Shown one piece after another: positions 52,294 through 60,692 of a stretch of 64,000 bases of DNA. The stretch's first letter is position 1, and each line of letters opens with the position of its first letter. Where the stretch lies: the NCBI GenBank assembly GCA_036378175.1, contig DASUWY010000041.1, positions 24,027 to 88,026 of the forward strand. Direction: 5' to 3'. The stretch is from Thermoleophilaceae bacterium. Lineage in GTDB: Bacteria > Actinomycetota > Thermoleophilia > Solirubrobacterales > Thermoleophilaceae. The position numbers and the translations under genes are program-made. Under the pieces are notes generated by a model. The model did no database searches and was not told where the DNA came from. It saw only the letters and a list, made by a program, of their open reading frames with translations.

Positions 52294-53805
52294 TCAGCGG
52301 CCGGGCGAGAACACCTTCCACGGCAGGCTCGTGTCCGCGCCCTGCACGGCGCGGACGAGCGTGCCGGCGCGGAGGCGCCTGCTGCCGAGGAACAGCCGGT
52401 CGGACCGCGCGTGGAGGCGGGCAACGGTGGACCAGTTGCCGCTCGCGTTTCGGCGCTGCACGGTCACGGGTCCCGGCCGTGGCGCCAGACCCCAGAGCTG
52501 CGCCTTGCCACGCTGGACGTAGGCCGTGAACGGGAAGCGGAATGCGGTGAATGACGGCTTGGGTGTGTCGTCGGCCACGGTGTCGCCTCGGAAGTAGATC
52601 CCGGACTGGAGGCTGTCGGCAAACGTGGGACGCGGCGGCTCGTCGCGCATCAGGTACCAGACGACGGCGCTCACGCCCTCGCTCCACATGGTCGAGAAGG
52701 CGCCTTCCATGTAGGTGGCCTGGAGATGCGCGGGGATCCCCTGGGGGTCTGGCGGGTTCGTGTCCCAGGAGAGCTCGGTGGCCCAAAGACCCTTCGTCTT
52801 CCGAGGGGCCACCGTGCCCTGCCGAAGCGCCGCGTTCAGCGGACGGGTGAGGCGCGACCAGTCCGCCACCACCACGTCATCCGGGTTCGGCGCGTGCCGC
52901 CGTGGCGGACCGATCGGATAGGGATGGTGAGCCAGGATGTCGAAGTGCACCGGCGCCCCGCTGCAGCGCACCTTCCGGAGCGCGGTGCGGCCGCTGAGGC
53001 AGAACAGGTCCCGCACGAACAACGCCGGCGGAATGCGGCTGCCGCCCGGCCGATCGCCGAACGGTGAGGTGCCGGCGGTGACCACGACGTTGCCGCTCGA
53101 CACCGACTTCACCCCGCGGTAGAAGGCATTGAGCAGCGCTCGATAGAGCACAGGGCTCTCGGCCACGAGCTTGCCGCGCCTGCGCACCCATTGGGGCGTG
53201 ATGTAGAGGGCCAGGTTGGGCTCGTTCCACACCTGCCAGTAGCGCACGCGCGGCAGCGAGGTACCGGGGTTCTGCGGATCCGGAAAGCGGCCCGAGTAGC
53301 GCTTGGCGAGCGCTGCGGCGAGCGCCCGGAACGCCGAGGGCGAGGGACGCCAAGTGCCCTCGGGCGCCTTATCCGACACGGGTGGCCGGCCTCTACCTTC
53401 CGCCCACGCCGGCGTGTTGCTGATCAAGAAGAGGGGCGTGAACCCGTTCGCCACCGCCTCGCGTACCGCCGTATCGGCCGTGCTCCAGTCGTAACCGCTC
53501 CAGTTCGGGTCCGCGGCCGTGGCGTTGTTCGGTGGCGCGGTCGGTGCCAGGTCGCTCCAGCCTATGGACAGGCGGATGATCTGCGCCTCCGCTGCCCGGG
53601 CATGCTGGAACGCGATCTGGCGCAGCGCTGGGTCGGGCTGTGCCTGGAAGTCCGCCCAGTCGGTGAAGCCGAGCTGGAGGCCGTGGACACGTGCGCCGGC
53701 GGCCGCGGGAAAGGCAACGACGGTGAGCGCGACCGCGGCCGCGACAAGCGTGGCCAGGCGAGTTCTTATGGAAGTGGGCCGCGGCAAGGTTCGCTGCACA
53801 AACAC
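52294..53805 (-). CDS. Secreted glycosidase, clan GH-A
   Basis: 503 residues. Signal peptide about 18-40 (LATLVAAAVALTVVAFPAAA). Barrel strands: IIRLSIGWSDLAPTAPPNNA, TPLFLISNTPAWAEG, then RYWQVWNEPNLALYITPQW with the acid/base Glu and KGLWATELSWDTNPPD with the nucleophile Glu. After the barrel (about 430 on) a short beta-rich domain ends the protein (VTVQRRNASGNWSTVARLHA). It lacks the long linker modules of the other glycosidases. Start GTG 53805 or 53799; neither has a clear ribosome site. Third-from-last gene of a minus-strand glycosidase group. Confidence 0.82.
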   Translation of the reverse strand: MFVQRTLPRPTSIRTRLATLVAAAVALTVVAFPAAAGARVHGLQLGFTDWADFQAQPDPALRQIAFQHARAAEAQIIRLSIGWSDLAPTAPPNNATAADPNWSGYDWSTADTAVREAVANGFTPLFLISNTPAWAEGRGRPPVSDKAPEGTWRPSPSAFRALAAALAKRYSGRFPDPQNPGTSLPRVRYWQVWNEPNLALYITPQWVRRRGKLVAESPVLYRALLNAFYRGVKSVSSGNVVVTAGTSPFGDRPGGSRIPPALFVRDLFCLSGRTALRKVRCSGAPVHFDILAHHPYPIGPPRRHAPNPDDVVVADWSRLTRPLNAALRQGTVAPRKTKGLWATELSWDTNPPDPQGIPAHLQATYMEGAFSTMWSEGVSAVVWYLMRDEPPRPTFADSLQSGIYFRGDTVADDTPKPSFTAFRFPFTAYVQRGKAQLWGLAPRPGPVTVQRRNASGNWSTVARLHARSDRLFLGSRRLRAGTLVRAVQGADTSLPWKVFSPGR

Positions 53806-53831
53806 TCGTCGGGTCGCATCGGAGCGGCCGC

Positions 53832-54914
53832 TCAGCGGAAGCGCGCCACGGCCGCTCTGAAGCTCGCGAACGCCGGCTTCGGCGTGCCGTTGAGCCGCAG
53901 GAGTCCCGTGTGGAGCCCCCAGAAGTCCTTGTACGCGGGCGGGTAGGGCGCCCCGTCGCGCCAGCTGTAGTAGACGAGGCCGCGGATCCTGAGCCGCGAG
54001 CGCTGCTTCACGATGGCGGGAATCACCCGCTGGATCTGGCGCGCCTGGCCCGCCGAGCCCGCGCGGAAGGAGCTCGCCGGCCCGCGATCGGACCAACCGA
54101 ACTCGGTGATCCAGAGCTTGGCGGAGCGTGCGTGGCCGTGGTTGAGGATCGAGCGGAAGTGCCTGATCTTCGACACCAGGTCGTGCGCAGACTTCCCGTA
54201 CGGGTTCACACCGAGTGCGTCGAAGCTCCGGTCCGCCCCGGCGTGCAGCAGGGCCTTCACGTACGAGTACACGTTGCCCGGGCGCGAGAGGTGGGTGTCC
54301 GGCAGCCCCGCCGTGACGATCTGCGCGCGCCGGTCGACCGCATGGATGCGCCGCGCCGTGGCCTTGAGCAGGCGGGCGTACTGGCGCGGGTTCGGCCCGC
54401 TCGGCCAGTAGGCGGGAAGGTTCGGCTCGTTCCATATCTGGTAGGCCGTTATCGGCAGCTTGGGCAGGCCGGGATTAGCGGCCCAGAAGCTTCCGTTCGG
54501 CCCGTATCGCCTCGCCACCTGGGCGCCGAATGTGCCGAGGTCCGAGTAATGCCGCGGCGGATAGGTGGCGCTCGTGCGCTTCGAGACCCTGGCGCGGAAC
54601 TTGGGAGGGTCGAACAGGATCGGCAGAACGCGTATGCCGTGCGAGGCCGTTGCGGCCATGTACGCGTCGTAGACGGACCAGTCGTAGTGGCCGCGCGAGG
54701 TCTCGATCTGCTTCCAGTGGAACGTCTGGCGGATCAGCCCGACGCCGATCGCGGACTGCAGGCCGAGGGTGCTGTCGCGGTATGCGGGGCCGCCGGTGAA
54801 GACGTCTTCGCTGACCACTCCGAAGAAGTCCTTCGGCACGGCGGCGCGAGCGGGTGCGGCCGCGAGGAGCAGCACCACCGCCGCCAGCCCGATTATGAGC
54901 TTTCGGAAGGTCAC
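53832..54914 (-). CDS. Secreted glycosidase, clan GH-A (tandem copy 1)
   Basis: 360 residues: signal peptide about 5-24, then a compact barrel. AYQIWNEPNLPAYWPSGPNP holds the acid/base Glu (about 164) and LWITEFGWSDRGPASSFRA the nucleophile Glu (about 272); FFGVVSEDVFTGG opens the domain. Together with the next gene it forms a tandem pair with similar sequence from the first strand to the last (GLHTGLLRLNGTPKPA in both). GTG start overlaps the upstream stop (GTGA), so the pair is translationally coupled. Substrate unknown. Confidence 0.85.
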   Translation of the reverse strand: MTFRKLIIGLAAVVLLLAAAPARAAVPKDFFGVVSEDVFTGGPAYRDSTLGLQSAIGVGLIRQTFHWKQIETSRGHYDWSVYDAYMAATASHGIRVLPILFDPPKFRARVSKRTSATYPPRHYSDLGTFGAQVARRYGPNGSFWAANPGLPKLPITAYQIWNEPNLPAYWPSGPNPRQYARLLKATARRIHAVDRRAQIVTAGLPDTHLSRPGNVYSYVKALLHAGADRSFDALGVNPYGKSAHDLVSKIRHFRSILNHGHARSAKLWITEFGWSDRGPASSFRAGSAGQARQIQRVIPAIVKQRSRLRIRGLVYYSWRDGAPYPPAYKDFWGLHTGLLRLNGTPKPAFASFRAAVARFR

Positions 54915-56074
54915 CCCGATCGGCGGAGGCTAGCAACGGTTTGGGCGAACGCCCGAAGCGCAGGCTTGGGAGTTCCGTCCAGCCGCAGGAGCCCCGTGTG
55001 GAGTCCCCAGAAGTCCTTGAAGGTCGGCGCGTAGGGAGCCCCGTCGCGCCAGCCGAAGTAGACCACGCCGTTGATCCGGTCCTGCGATCGCAGGTTGTAG
55101 AGGGTGGTGAGCGCGGCCTTCACCCGCCTCGCCTGCCCCTGTGCGCCAACGGTGAACGAGCTGGACGGCCCGCCGTCCGCCCAGCCCAGTTCGGTGATCC
55201 AGATGTGCGAGCGGGTGTCGCCGTTCGTGTCCATGATCCGGCGCGCGTCGTTCACCGCGGCGCCAACGCCGGCGGCGTCGCGGGCGTAGGGGTGGATGGC
55301 GAGAGCATCGAAGCTGCCGCGGGCGCCGGCCCTGTACATGCCCTCCACGAACTGGTCGAACGGAATGCCGAGGCGGCTGTTGGGGATGCCCGCGGTGACG
55401 ATCTCGGCCCGTGGGTCGAGGTGCCGGATCGAGCGCCCCACGCGTTCCAGCAGTTGCGTGTACTCGGCGGGGTCCGGGCCGCTCGGCCAGTAGGCGGGCA
55501 GGCTCGGCTCGTTCCAGATCTGCCAGGCGCGGATCGGGATCTTCGGCAGCTCGGGGTGGGCGTTCCAGAAATGCCCCCGCGGGCCGTAGCGGCGAACGAG
55601 GGCCGCGGCGAAGCGGCCCATGTCCGCGTAGCTCTTCGGTGGGTATGTGCCCGGCTGCGCGCCGGTCGGCGGCGCGCTCGAGCGAAAGCCGGGAGGGTTG
55701 AGGAGCACGGGGAGAACCGTCATGTGGCGCGCGGCGAGGGAACCCACGATCCCGTCGTAGGCGCCGAAGTCGTAGTGCCCCGGCGAGCGCTCGATCGAGG
55801 CCCAGTCGAACGTCTGGCGGACGAGTCCCACCCCGATCTGGGCGAGACGGTTGAGGGTGGTGGCGCGGTAGCGGCCAGGGTTGGCGAACGCGTCCTCGCT
55901 CACGACGCCGAAGAAGCTGCTCGGCAGCCGTCCGGGCTTGAGGACTGCGGACGGGACGGCCACGGCCGGAGCGGGCCGGCCGCCGCCGGGCTGCGCCGCC
56001 ACGAGCACGCCGATGCCGACGCCGAAGAGAGCCAGCGCCGCGAGCACCACGGCAACCGGCGGCGGGCGCTTCAC
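54911..56074 (-). CDS. Secreted glycosidase, clan GH-A (tandem copy 2)
   Basis: 387 residues, paralogue of 53832. The N-terminal helix (about 6-27, VAVVLAALALFGVGIGVLVA) may be an uncleaved anchor or signal. FFGVVSEDAFANPGRYRATT, AWQIWNEPSLPAYWPSGPDP (acid/base) and IWITELGWADGGPSSSFTV (nucleophile) match its neighbour. A Pro/Ala-rich stalk (about 28-50) distinguishes it. GTG start overlaps the stop of the small anchored protein at 56071, making a three-gene coupled unit 56071-54911-53832. Confidence 0.85.
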   Translation of the reverse strand: MKRPPPVAVVLAALALFGVGIGVLVAAQPGGGRPAPAVAVPSAVLKPGRLPSSFFGVVSEDAFANPGRYRATTLNRLAQIGVGLVRQTFDWASIERSPGHYDFGAYDGIVGSLAARHMTVLPVLLNPPGFRSSAPPTGAQPGTYPPKSYADMGRFAAALVRRYGPRGHFWNAHPELPKIPIRAWQIWNEPSLPAYWPSGPDPAEYTQLLERVGRSIRHLDPRAEIVTAGIPNSRLGIPFDQFVEGMYRAGARGSFDALAIHPYARDAAGVGAAVNDARRIMDTNGDTRSHIWITELGWADGGPSSSFTVGAQGQARRVKAALTTLYNLRSQDRINGVVYFGWRDGAPYAPTFKDFWGLHTGLLRLDGTPKPALRAFAQTVASLRRSG

Positions 56075-56439
56075 CCGCGCCGCCGAGCGGCAAGGGCACC
56101 GGCGCCCGCCAGCACCGCCGCGAGCAGCACGAGCGCGAGCGGCCAGCCGAGCGAGGGCGCAAATCCGGATCCCGCGCTCGAGCGGGCCGGCACCGCGCTC
56201 GGGCTGATGTAGGCCGCCTGCGCGCTCTTTCCCACAAGCACGCCGCGGCTGAGGTCGAGGCCTTCGGCGGCACTGAAGCCGAGGCCGCCCGGCAGCGAGT
56301 CCACGAAGCGCTGCGACATCGAGTCAGACGATGGCGACGGAAACGGCTCGTACAATCCGTTGCCGGTATCAGCGTGTGTCGGCGCGGCGAGGGCGGCGCA
56401 CGCGGCGAGGCTCGCCAGAGAGATCCGCAGGAGCTTCAC
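56071..56439 (-). CDS. Small secreted protein with C-terminal membrane anchor, second copy
   Basis: 122 residues with the architecture of the 47630 protein: signal peptide about 3-22 (LLRISLASLAACAALAAPTH), a short Ser/Pro/Gly-rich mature part (DSMSQRFVDSLPGGLGFSAA), and a C-terminal helix with basic end (PLALVLLAAVLAGAGALAAR then RRG). GTG is preceded by AGGAAGG at 5 bases. Its stop overlaps the start of the glycosidase at 54911. Start abuts the divergent TTG at 56440. Family unknown. Confidence 0.72.
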   Translation of the reverse strand: MKLLRISLASLAACAALAAPTHADTGNGLYEPFPSPSSDSMSQRFVDSLPGGLGFSAAEGLDLSRGVLVGKSAQAAYISPSAVPARSSAGSGFAPSLGWPLALVLLAAVLAGAGALAARRRG

Positions 56440-58311
56440 TTGGCCTTCCTGACGATACAAGCCGCCCCTGCGGCATCGCCGTCGCGCGCCGCGTTTCCCG
56501 CGTGGGGACGCGGGCGTCCGCTGGCGCTGATCGGCGCGGGGCTCGCTGCGCTCGAGTTCGTGATCGCGCTCGCCGGCGGGCGTTTCCCCCTCCTGTCCGG
56601 GCTCGTGCTGTGCGTCGCGCCTGGACTGGCGCTCGTGCCACTTCTCCCAGCGGCCACGCGAGCGAGCTGGGGCGCCACCCTCGCGGCCATCCCCGTTGTG
56701 GGCTTCGCGGCATCGACCGTGCTGCTCGTCACGCTCCCGGCCGCCGGCATCAGCCTCACGGGCGTGTCCACCCGGGTGGCGCTCGGTGCGCTGATCGCGG
56801 CCGCCGTGCTGCTCCTGCCGCCGCGCGAGCCGCGGCACCGCCTCGACTACCGGGAGGCATGGGCGATCGTGGGCCTGCTCGCCACCCTGTTCGCCGGGAT
56901 CCTCTTGCAGAACCGCGTGATCGGCCACACGCCGGTGCCGGGCAACGACTGGGGCCAGTACGTGCTGTACGCGGACCAGGTGCGGATTCACGGGTCGCTG
57001 CTCATCCAGAATCCGTTCTGGATGGGGGGCACGCCCTTCCGCCAGGACCCGGGCGTGCCGTCGGTGTTCGCGTCCTACCTCCTGATGAGCGGCCAGCCGG
57101 CCAGCGTGCTGATGCACGGCATCTGGGCCTTTGCGCTCATGGGGATCGCCGCGATATTCGCTCTGGGGCGGACGCTCTGGGGCGCGCTAACGGGCGTGCT
57201 TGCCGCCTCGCTCTGGGCGGTGCTGCCGATCGCGCAGGACCTCCTCGGCTGGCACGGCCTGGCCAACGACGCGGGGCTGGCGCTCATGACGCTGGTGCTG
57301 CTCTATGTGGCCACGCTCGTGAGCGAGGACGGCCTCGGCTGGCTCGAGGCCGCCGGGCTCGGCCTCTCGCTCGTGGCGCTGTGCGCCGTGCACCGGCTGT
57401 CATTCCTTGTCACCTGTGCCGGCGTGGCGCTGGCCGTGGGCGCTGCGCTCCTGGTGCAGCGGGACAGGCGCGGCCTGGTGCTCGGCACGCTCCGCGGGGC
57501 GGTGGCTGCGCTCGTGATCTGTGCCGGCGTGGCGTACACGGTGATCGAGACCGATCACAAGTTCGGCGGCACCCAGGGCTATCGGGCTTACCTCTCCACG
57601 AAGGTGCACCTGCATCTTGTGGTGAGCGACCTGAGCTGGGTGCTGACCATCGCGGGGCTGGGCGCGTTCGTGCTGGCGCTGTGGTGGCTGCGGCGCGATC
57701 GTACGCTGCTGCCGTTCGTCACGCTGCTCGTGGTGGTGGTGGCGCTGGCGTACTCGTGGGTCGTGCACTTCCCGCTGGCGTACATCCGCATGGCGTATTA
57801 CGTGCCGCTGGGGCTCGTGCCGCTCCTGGCCGTGGCCGTGACGAGACTGGTGCGCCCGCGGCTCGCGGCGCTGGCGGCGGTGGGCCTCACGCTCGGAATA
57901 GCGGTGCCTGCCTGGGGCGCGGCGGCGAATGTGCACCGCTTCTACGACTTCGCCAACCCGGCCACGCTTGCGGGAATGCGAGCGGTGTCCGCGGACCTTC
58001 GCCCGGGCGACGTGGTGGTGGCCGACCGCTGCTGGAGCTTCCTCAGCGCCTGGCTCCTGCAGACCGACACGCTCCCGGCGCTCGACCCCGCGGACATCCT
58101 GCCCAAGGCGGAGGTGCGTCCGGCGGGCGAGGCGCGGGCCATTCTCGCGGGAGGGCCGCGCGGGCGTGCCCTGGCTCGGCGCCTGCACGTGCGCTTCATC
58201 CTCGTCAACCCGGTCTGCGTGAGAGAGGACGGCACCACCGCCAGGCCGCCAAAGCTCGGCACCCCGTTCTTCGTCAGCAGCCGGCTAGTGGCGATGCGGC
58301 TTGGAAGGTAG
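56440..58311 (+). CDS. Large polytopic membrane protein, GT-C-like glycosyltransferase candidate
   Basis: 623 residues with about 12-14 helices. After the first two helices, an extracytoplasmic loop carries GNDWGQYVLYADQVRIHGSL and NPFWMGGTPFRQDPG, with acidic residues placed as in GT-C enzymes that use lipid-linked sugars. The C-terminal ~110 residues (about 500-623) are soluble with alternating strands and helices. I would call it a GT-C-like or DUF6541-like protein, without a defined donor. TTG 56440 is the most likely start given helix 1 (PLALIGAGLAALEFVIALAG); the frame opens back to 56374. Confidence 0.75.
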   Translation: MAFLTIQAAPAASPSRAAFPAWGRGRPLALIGAGLAALEFVIALAGGRFPLLSGLVLCVAPGLALVPLLPAATRASWGATLAAIPVVGFAASTVLLVTLPAAGISLTGVSTRVALGALIAAAVLLLPPREPRHRLDYREAWAIVGLLATLFAGILLQNRVIGHTPVPGNDWGQYVLYADQVRIHGSLLIQNPFWMGGTPFRQDPGVPSVFASYLLMSGQPASVLMHGIWAFALMGIAAIFALGRTLWGALTGVLAASLWAVLPIAQDLLGWHGLANDAGLALMTLVLLYVATLVSEDGLGWLEAAGLGLSLVALCAVHRLSFLVTCAGVALAVGAALLVQRDRRGLVLGTLRGAVAALVICAGVAYTVIETDHKFGGTQGYRAYLSTKVHLHLVVSDLSWVLTIAGLGAFVLALWWLRRDRTLLPFVTLLVVVVALAYSWVVHFPLAYIRMAYYVPLGLVPLLAVAVTRLVRPRLAALAAVGLTLGIAVPAWGAAANVHRFYDFANPATLAGMRAVSADLRPGDVVVADRCWSFLSAWLLQTDTLPALDPADILPKAEVRPAGEARAILAGGPRGRALARRLHVRFILVNPVCVREDGTTARPPKLGTPFFVSSRLVAMRLGR

Positions 58312-58314
58312 GCT
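58309..58314 (+). promoter_or_regulatory. Probable -10 element embedded in the upstream stop codon
   Basis: TAGGCT begins on the TAG stop of the membrane protein and lies 7 bases before the ATG at 58322, exactly as at 7706-7711. Confidence 0.4.
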
Positions 58315-58321
58315 CGCGCCG

Positions 58322-59386
58322 ATGACTCGCGCGTCCGGACACCGGGTCCCGGTGGCCTGCTTCGGGGCCGGCTGGGTGACCACTCACCGCCATATACCCA
58401 CGATGCGCCGGCACGGAGGCTTCGACGTCGTGTGCATGGCGGACCGGCGCGAGGAGCGCGCCCGCGAGGCCGCCGCGCGGGTGAAGGTGCCGCACTTCGA
58501 GCGCGCCGAGGGCGTGGACGAGCTATCGGTCCGCGATCGCGTGGAGGCGATCACCTGCGGCACGGCGCCGTTCGCTCACCACCGCGTGATCCGCAGCGCG
58601 CTCGAGGCGGGCAAGCACGTGCTCACCGAGAAGCCGTTCACGATGACGCTCGAAGAGGGGGAGGAGCTCGCCGCGCTGGCGCGCGAGCGACAGCTCGTGC
58701 TCGCGGTGGTTCACAACTTCCAGTTCGCGCCGTCGGTGAAGCGGCTGCGCGGCTGGATGGAGAGCGGCCGGATGGGCACGATCAGGGCGGTGTGGGCAAC
58801 GCAGATGTCCAACCCCGCCCGGCGGCTGCCCGCGTGGTTCGACGAGCTGCCCGGCGGCCTCTTCTATGACGAGTCTCCGCACCTCATCTACATGGCGCGG
58901 GCGCTCGCCGGCGGCGAGCTCGAGCCGGTGAGCGTGACGGTGCATCCCAGCACCCGCGGGCTGCACAACACGCCGGCGCAGATCGACGCCCAGATGCGGG
59001 CCGGCGAGGTGCCCGTGTCCCTGCAGATGAACTTCGAGGCACCGGTGTCCGAGTGGCACGTGGCGGTGCTGGGCGATGGCGGCCTCGGAGTGGTGGACCT
59101 GTTCCGCGACATCGCGGTGTTCACGCCAAATGACGGCGGCCATTCCGCCCGCGAGGTGATCCGCACGTCGGCCGCGGCGAGCTGGCATCACTGGCTCGGA
59201 TACCTGAGGTCAGGGCCGGGTCACGTGCTCGGCAGGTTGCGCTACGGCAACGACGAGGTGTTCCGCCGGTTCCACGCCGCGGTGTCCTCCGGCAAGCCTC
59301 CGCAGGGCATCGGGCCGGACGACGCGCTGGAGGTTTTGCGCATTCAACATTGGATTTTGGAGGGAATAGGCCGCATTCTGGTGTGA
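58322..59386 (+). CDS. Gfo/Idh/MocA family oxidoreductase
   Basis: 354 residues. The Rossmann motif near the start is VACFGAGWVTTHRHIPTMRR, and the family signature KHVLTEKPFTMTLEEGEELA (EKP) lies near residue 102; VVHNFQFAPSVKRLR follows. Enzymes of this family oxidise or reduce nucleotide sugars and inositols; in surface loci they often make the 3-keto-sugar used by a DegT transaminase (WlbA type), which would fit the DegT gene at 42446, although no histidine/lysine pair proves this. ATG 58322. Next gene starts 4 bases after the stop. Confidence 0.83.
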   Translation: MTRASGHRVPVACFGAGWVTTHRHIPTMRRHGGFDVVCMADRREERAREAAARVKVPHFERAEGVDELSVRDRVEAITCGTAPFAHHRVIRSALEAGKHVLTEKPFTMTLEEGEELAALARERQLVLAVVHNFQFAPSVKRLRGWMESGRMGTIRAVWATQMSNPARRLPAWFDELPGGLFYDESPHLIYMARALAGGELEPVSVTVHPSTRGLHNTPAQIDAQMRAGEVPVSLQMNFEAPVSEWHVAVLGDGGLGVVDLFRDIAVFTPNDGGHSAREVIRTSAAASWHHWLGYLRSGPGHVLGRLRYGNDEVFRRFHAAVSSGKPPQGIGPDDALEVLRIQHWILEGIGRILV

Positions 59387-59390
59387 AGCG

Positions 59391-60614
59391 ATGCGAATCC
59401 TGTTCGTTTCCCACTACGCGACTCCGCACATCGGCGGCGTCGAGACCGTGATCCGCGCATTGCGCCGCGAGCTGCGCCGGCGCGGGCACGAGGTGCGCCA
59501 CGTGGCCTCCAAAGCCACGCACCTTGAGAGCGAGGCGCTCGGCTACGACGACGAGGGCCTCGTGCGCGTCGCCGCCCTCAACGTGCTCGAGGACAACCTC
59601 GGAGTGCCGTACCCGCTCTTCTCGCCGCGGCTCGCACCCGTGCTGGCGCGCGAGATCGCGCAGGCGGACGTGGTTCATGCGCACGGCTTCCTCTACATGA
59701 GCTCCGTGTCCGCGCTCGTGTTGGCGCGGATGCGGCGCCGGCGCGCGGCCGGAGGCCCGGCGCTCGTGCTCACCGAGCACGTCGGTCACGTGCCGTACGA
59801 GTCGCCGCTGCTCGACCGCGTGGAGGCGGCCGCCATCTCGAGCATCGGCAGGGTCGCGGTGCGCGCGGCAGACGCCGTGGTGGTGCTCAACCGCAAGGTG
59901 GGCGCGGAGATCGAGGCGCTCGGACCGCGCGAGCCCGTGGTGGTGCTCCCCAACGGCATAGACACGACGCTCTTCCGGCCTCCGCTCGACGGCGAGCGCG
60001 AGGCGCTGAGGCGCGACCTCGGCTGGGACGACACGCCGCGCGTGCTGTTCGTCGGGCGACTCGTGGCGAAGAAGGGGATCGAGGCGGCACTGGCGGCCAC
60101 CACCGCGGCGAACGGCGCCTTCCGGCTGGTGGTGGCTGGTCCCGGGCCGCTGCAGCCGCCGCGCCTGCCGGGCGTGGACGTGCTCGGGCCGATTCCTTCG
60201 GAGCGCGTGGCGGAGCTCTATCGAGCGGCCGACGCGCTGCTCATGCCGTCGCGAGGCGAGGGCTTCCCGGTGGTGGTGGAGGAGGCCATGACGAGCGGCC
60301 TGCCGGTGGTGATGACAGACGACCCGGCCTACGCGTCACATCTCAACGGCGCTGGGCTGGGCGTGCGCTTCGTCCAGCCGCAGCCGGATGCGATGGCCAG
60401 CGAGCTGTGCGCCCTGTTGGGCGATCCCGAGGTGTGGGCTGCGGCCGCGCAGGCGGTTCGGAGCCATGCCCGGGAGGTCTTTTCCTGGGACTTTGCGGCC
60501 GGCCGTCACGAGCTGCTGTATGGCGAGCTTCTCGCCCGACGGGACAGGGTGACGGGTGGGCGGGGAGTGGCGGAGGGCGCCGAGGCCGCAGCCGCGCCAA
60601 GCGCCGGGAAGTAG
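59391..60614 (+). CDS. Glycosyltransferase family 4 (GT-B)
   Basis: 407 residues. N-terminal domain: MRILFVSHYATPHIGGVETV and VLTEHVGHVPYESPLLDRVE. Donor domain: RVLFVGRLVAKKGIEAALAA, VVVLPNGIDTTLFRPPLDGE, and the E-x7-E motif EGFPVVVEEAMTSGLPVV. The Gly-Gly-Val-Glu loop after the first strand is typical of acceptor binding. Likely coupled with the oxidoreductase (4-base gap). The last ~30 residues are a low-complexity Ala/Glu/Gly-rich tail. Confidence 0.87.
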   Translation: MRILFVSHYATPHIGGVETVIRALRRELRRRGHEVRHVASKATHLESEALGYDDEGLVRVAALNVLEDNLGVPYPLFSPRLAPVLAREIAQADVVHAHGFLYMSSVSALVLARMRRRRAAGGPALVLTEHVGHVPYESPLLDRVEAAAISSIGRVAVRAADAVVVLNRKVGAEIEALGPREPVVVLPNGIDTTLFRPPLDGEREALRRDLGWDDTPRVLFVGRLVAKKGIEAALAATTAANGAFRLVVAGPGPLQPPRLPGVDVLGPIPSERVAELYRAADALLMPSRGEGFPVVVEEAMTSGLPVVMTDDPAYASHLNGAGLGVRFVQPQPDAMASELCALLGDPEVWAAAAQAVRSHAREVFSWDFAAGRHELLYGELLARRDRVTGGRGVAEGAEAAAAPSAGK

Positions 60615-60653
60615 AACGCCCCGAGCGGCTATCTAAAGCCCAATCCGAATCGC

Positions 60654-60683
60654 TTGCATTCGTCGCGCGGGTCGGCATAGAGT
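60654..60683 (+). promoter_or_regulatory. Promoter of the large lysyl-oxidase-like gene
   Basis: TTGCAT (60654-60659), 18 bases, TAGAGT (60678-60683), ending 9 bases before the GTG at 60693, so the transcript has almost no leader. Confidence 0.5.
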
Positions 60684-60692
60684 CGGTCCGAC

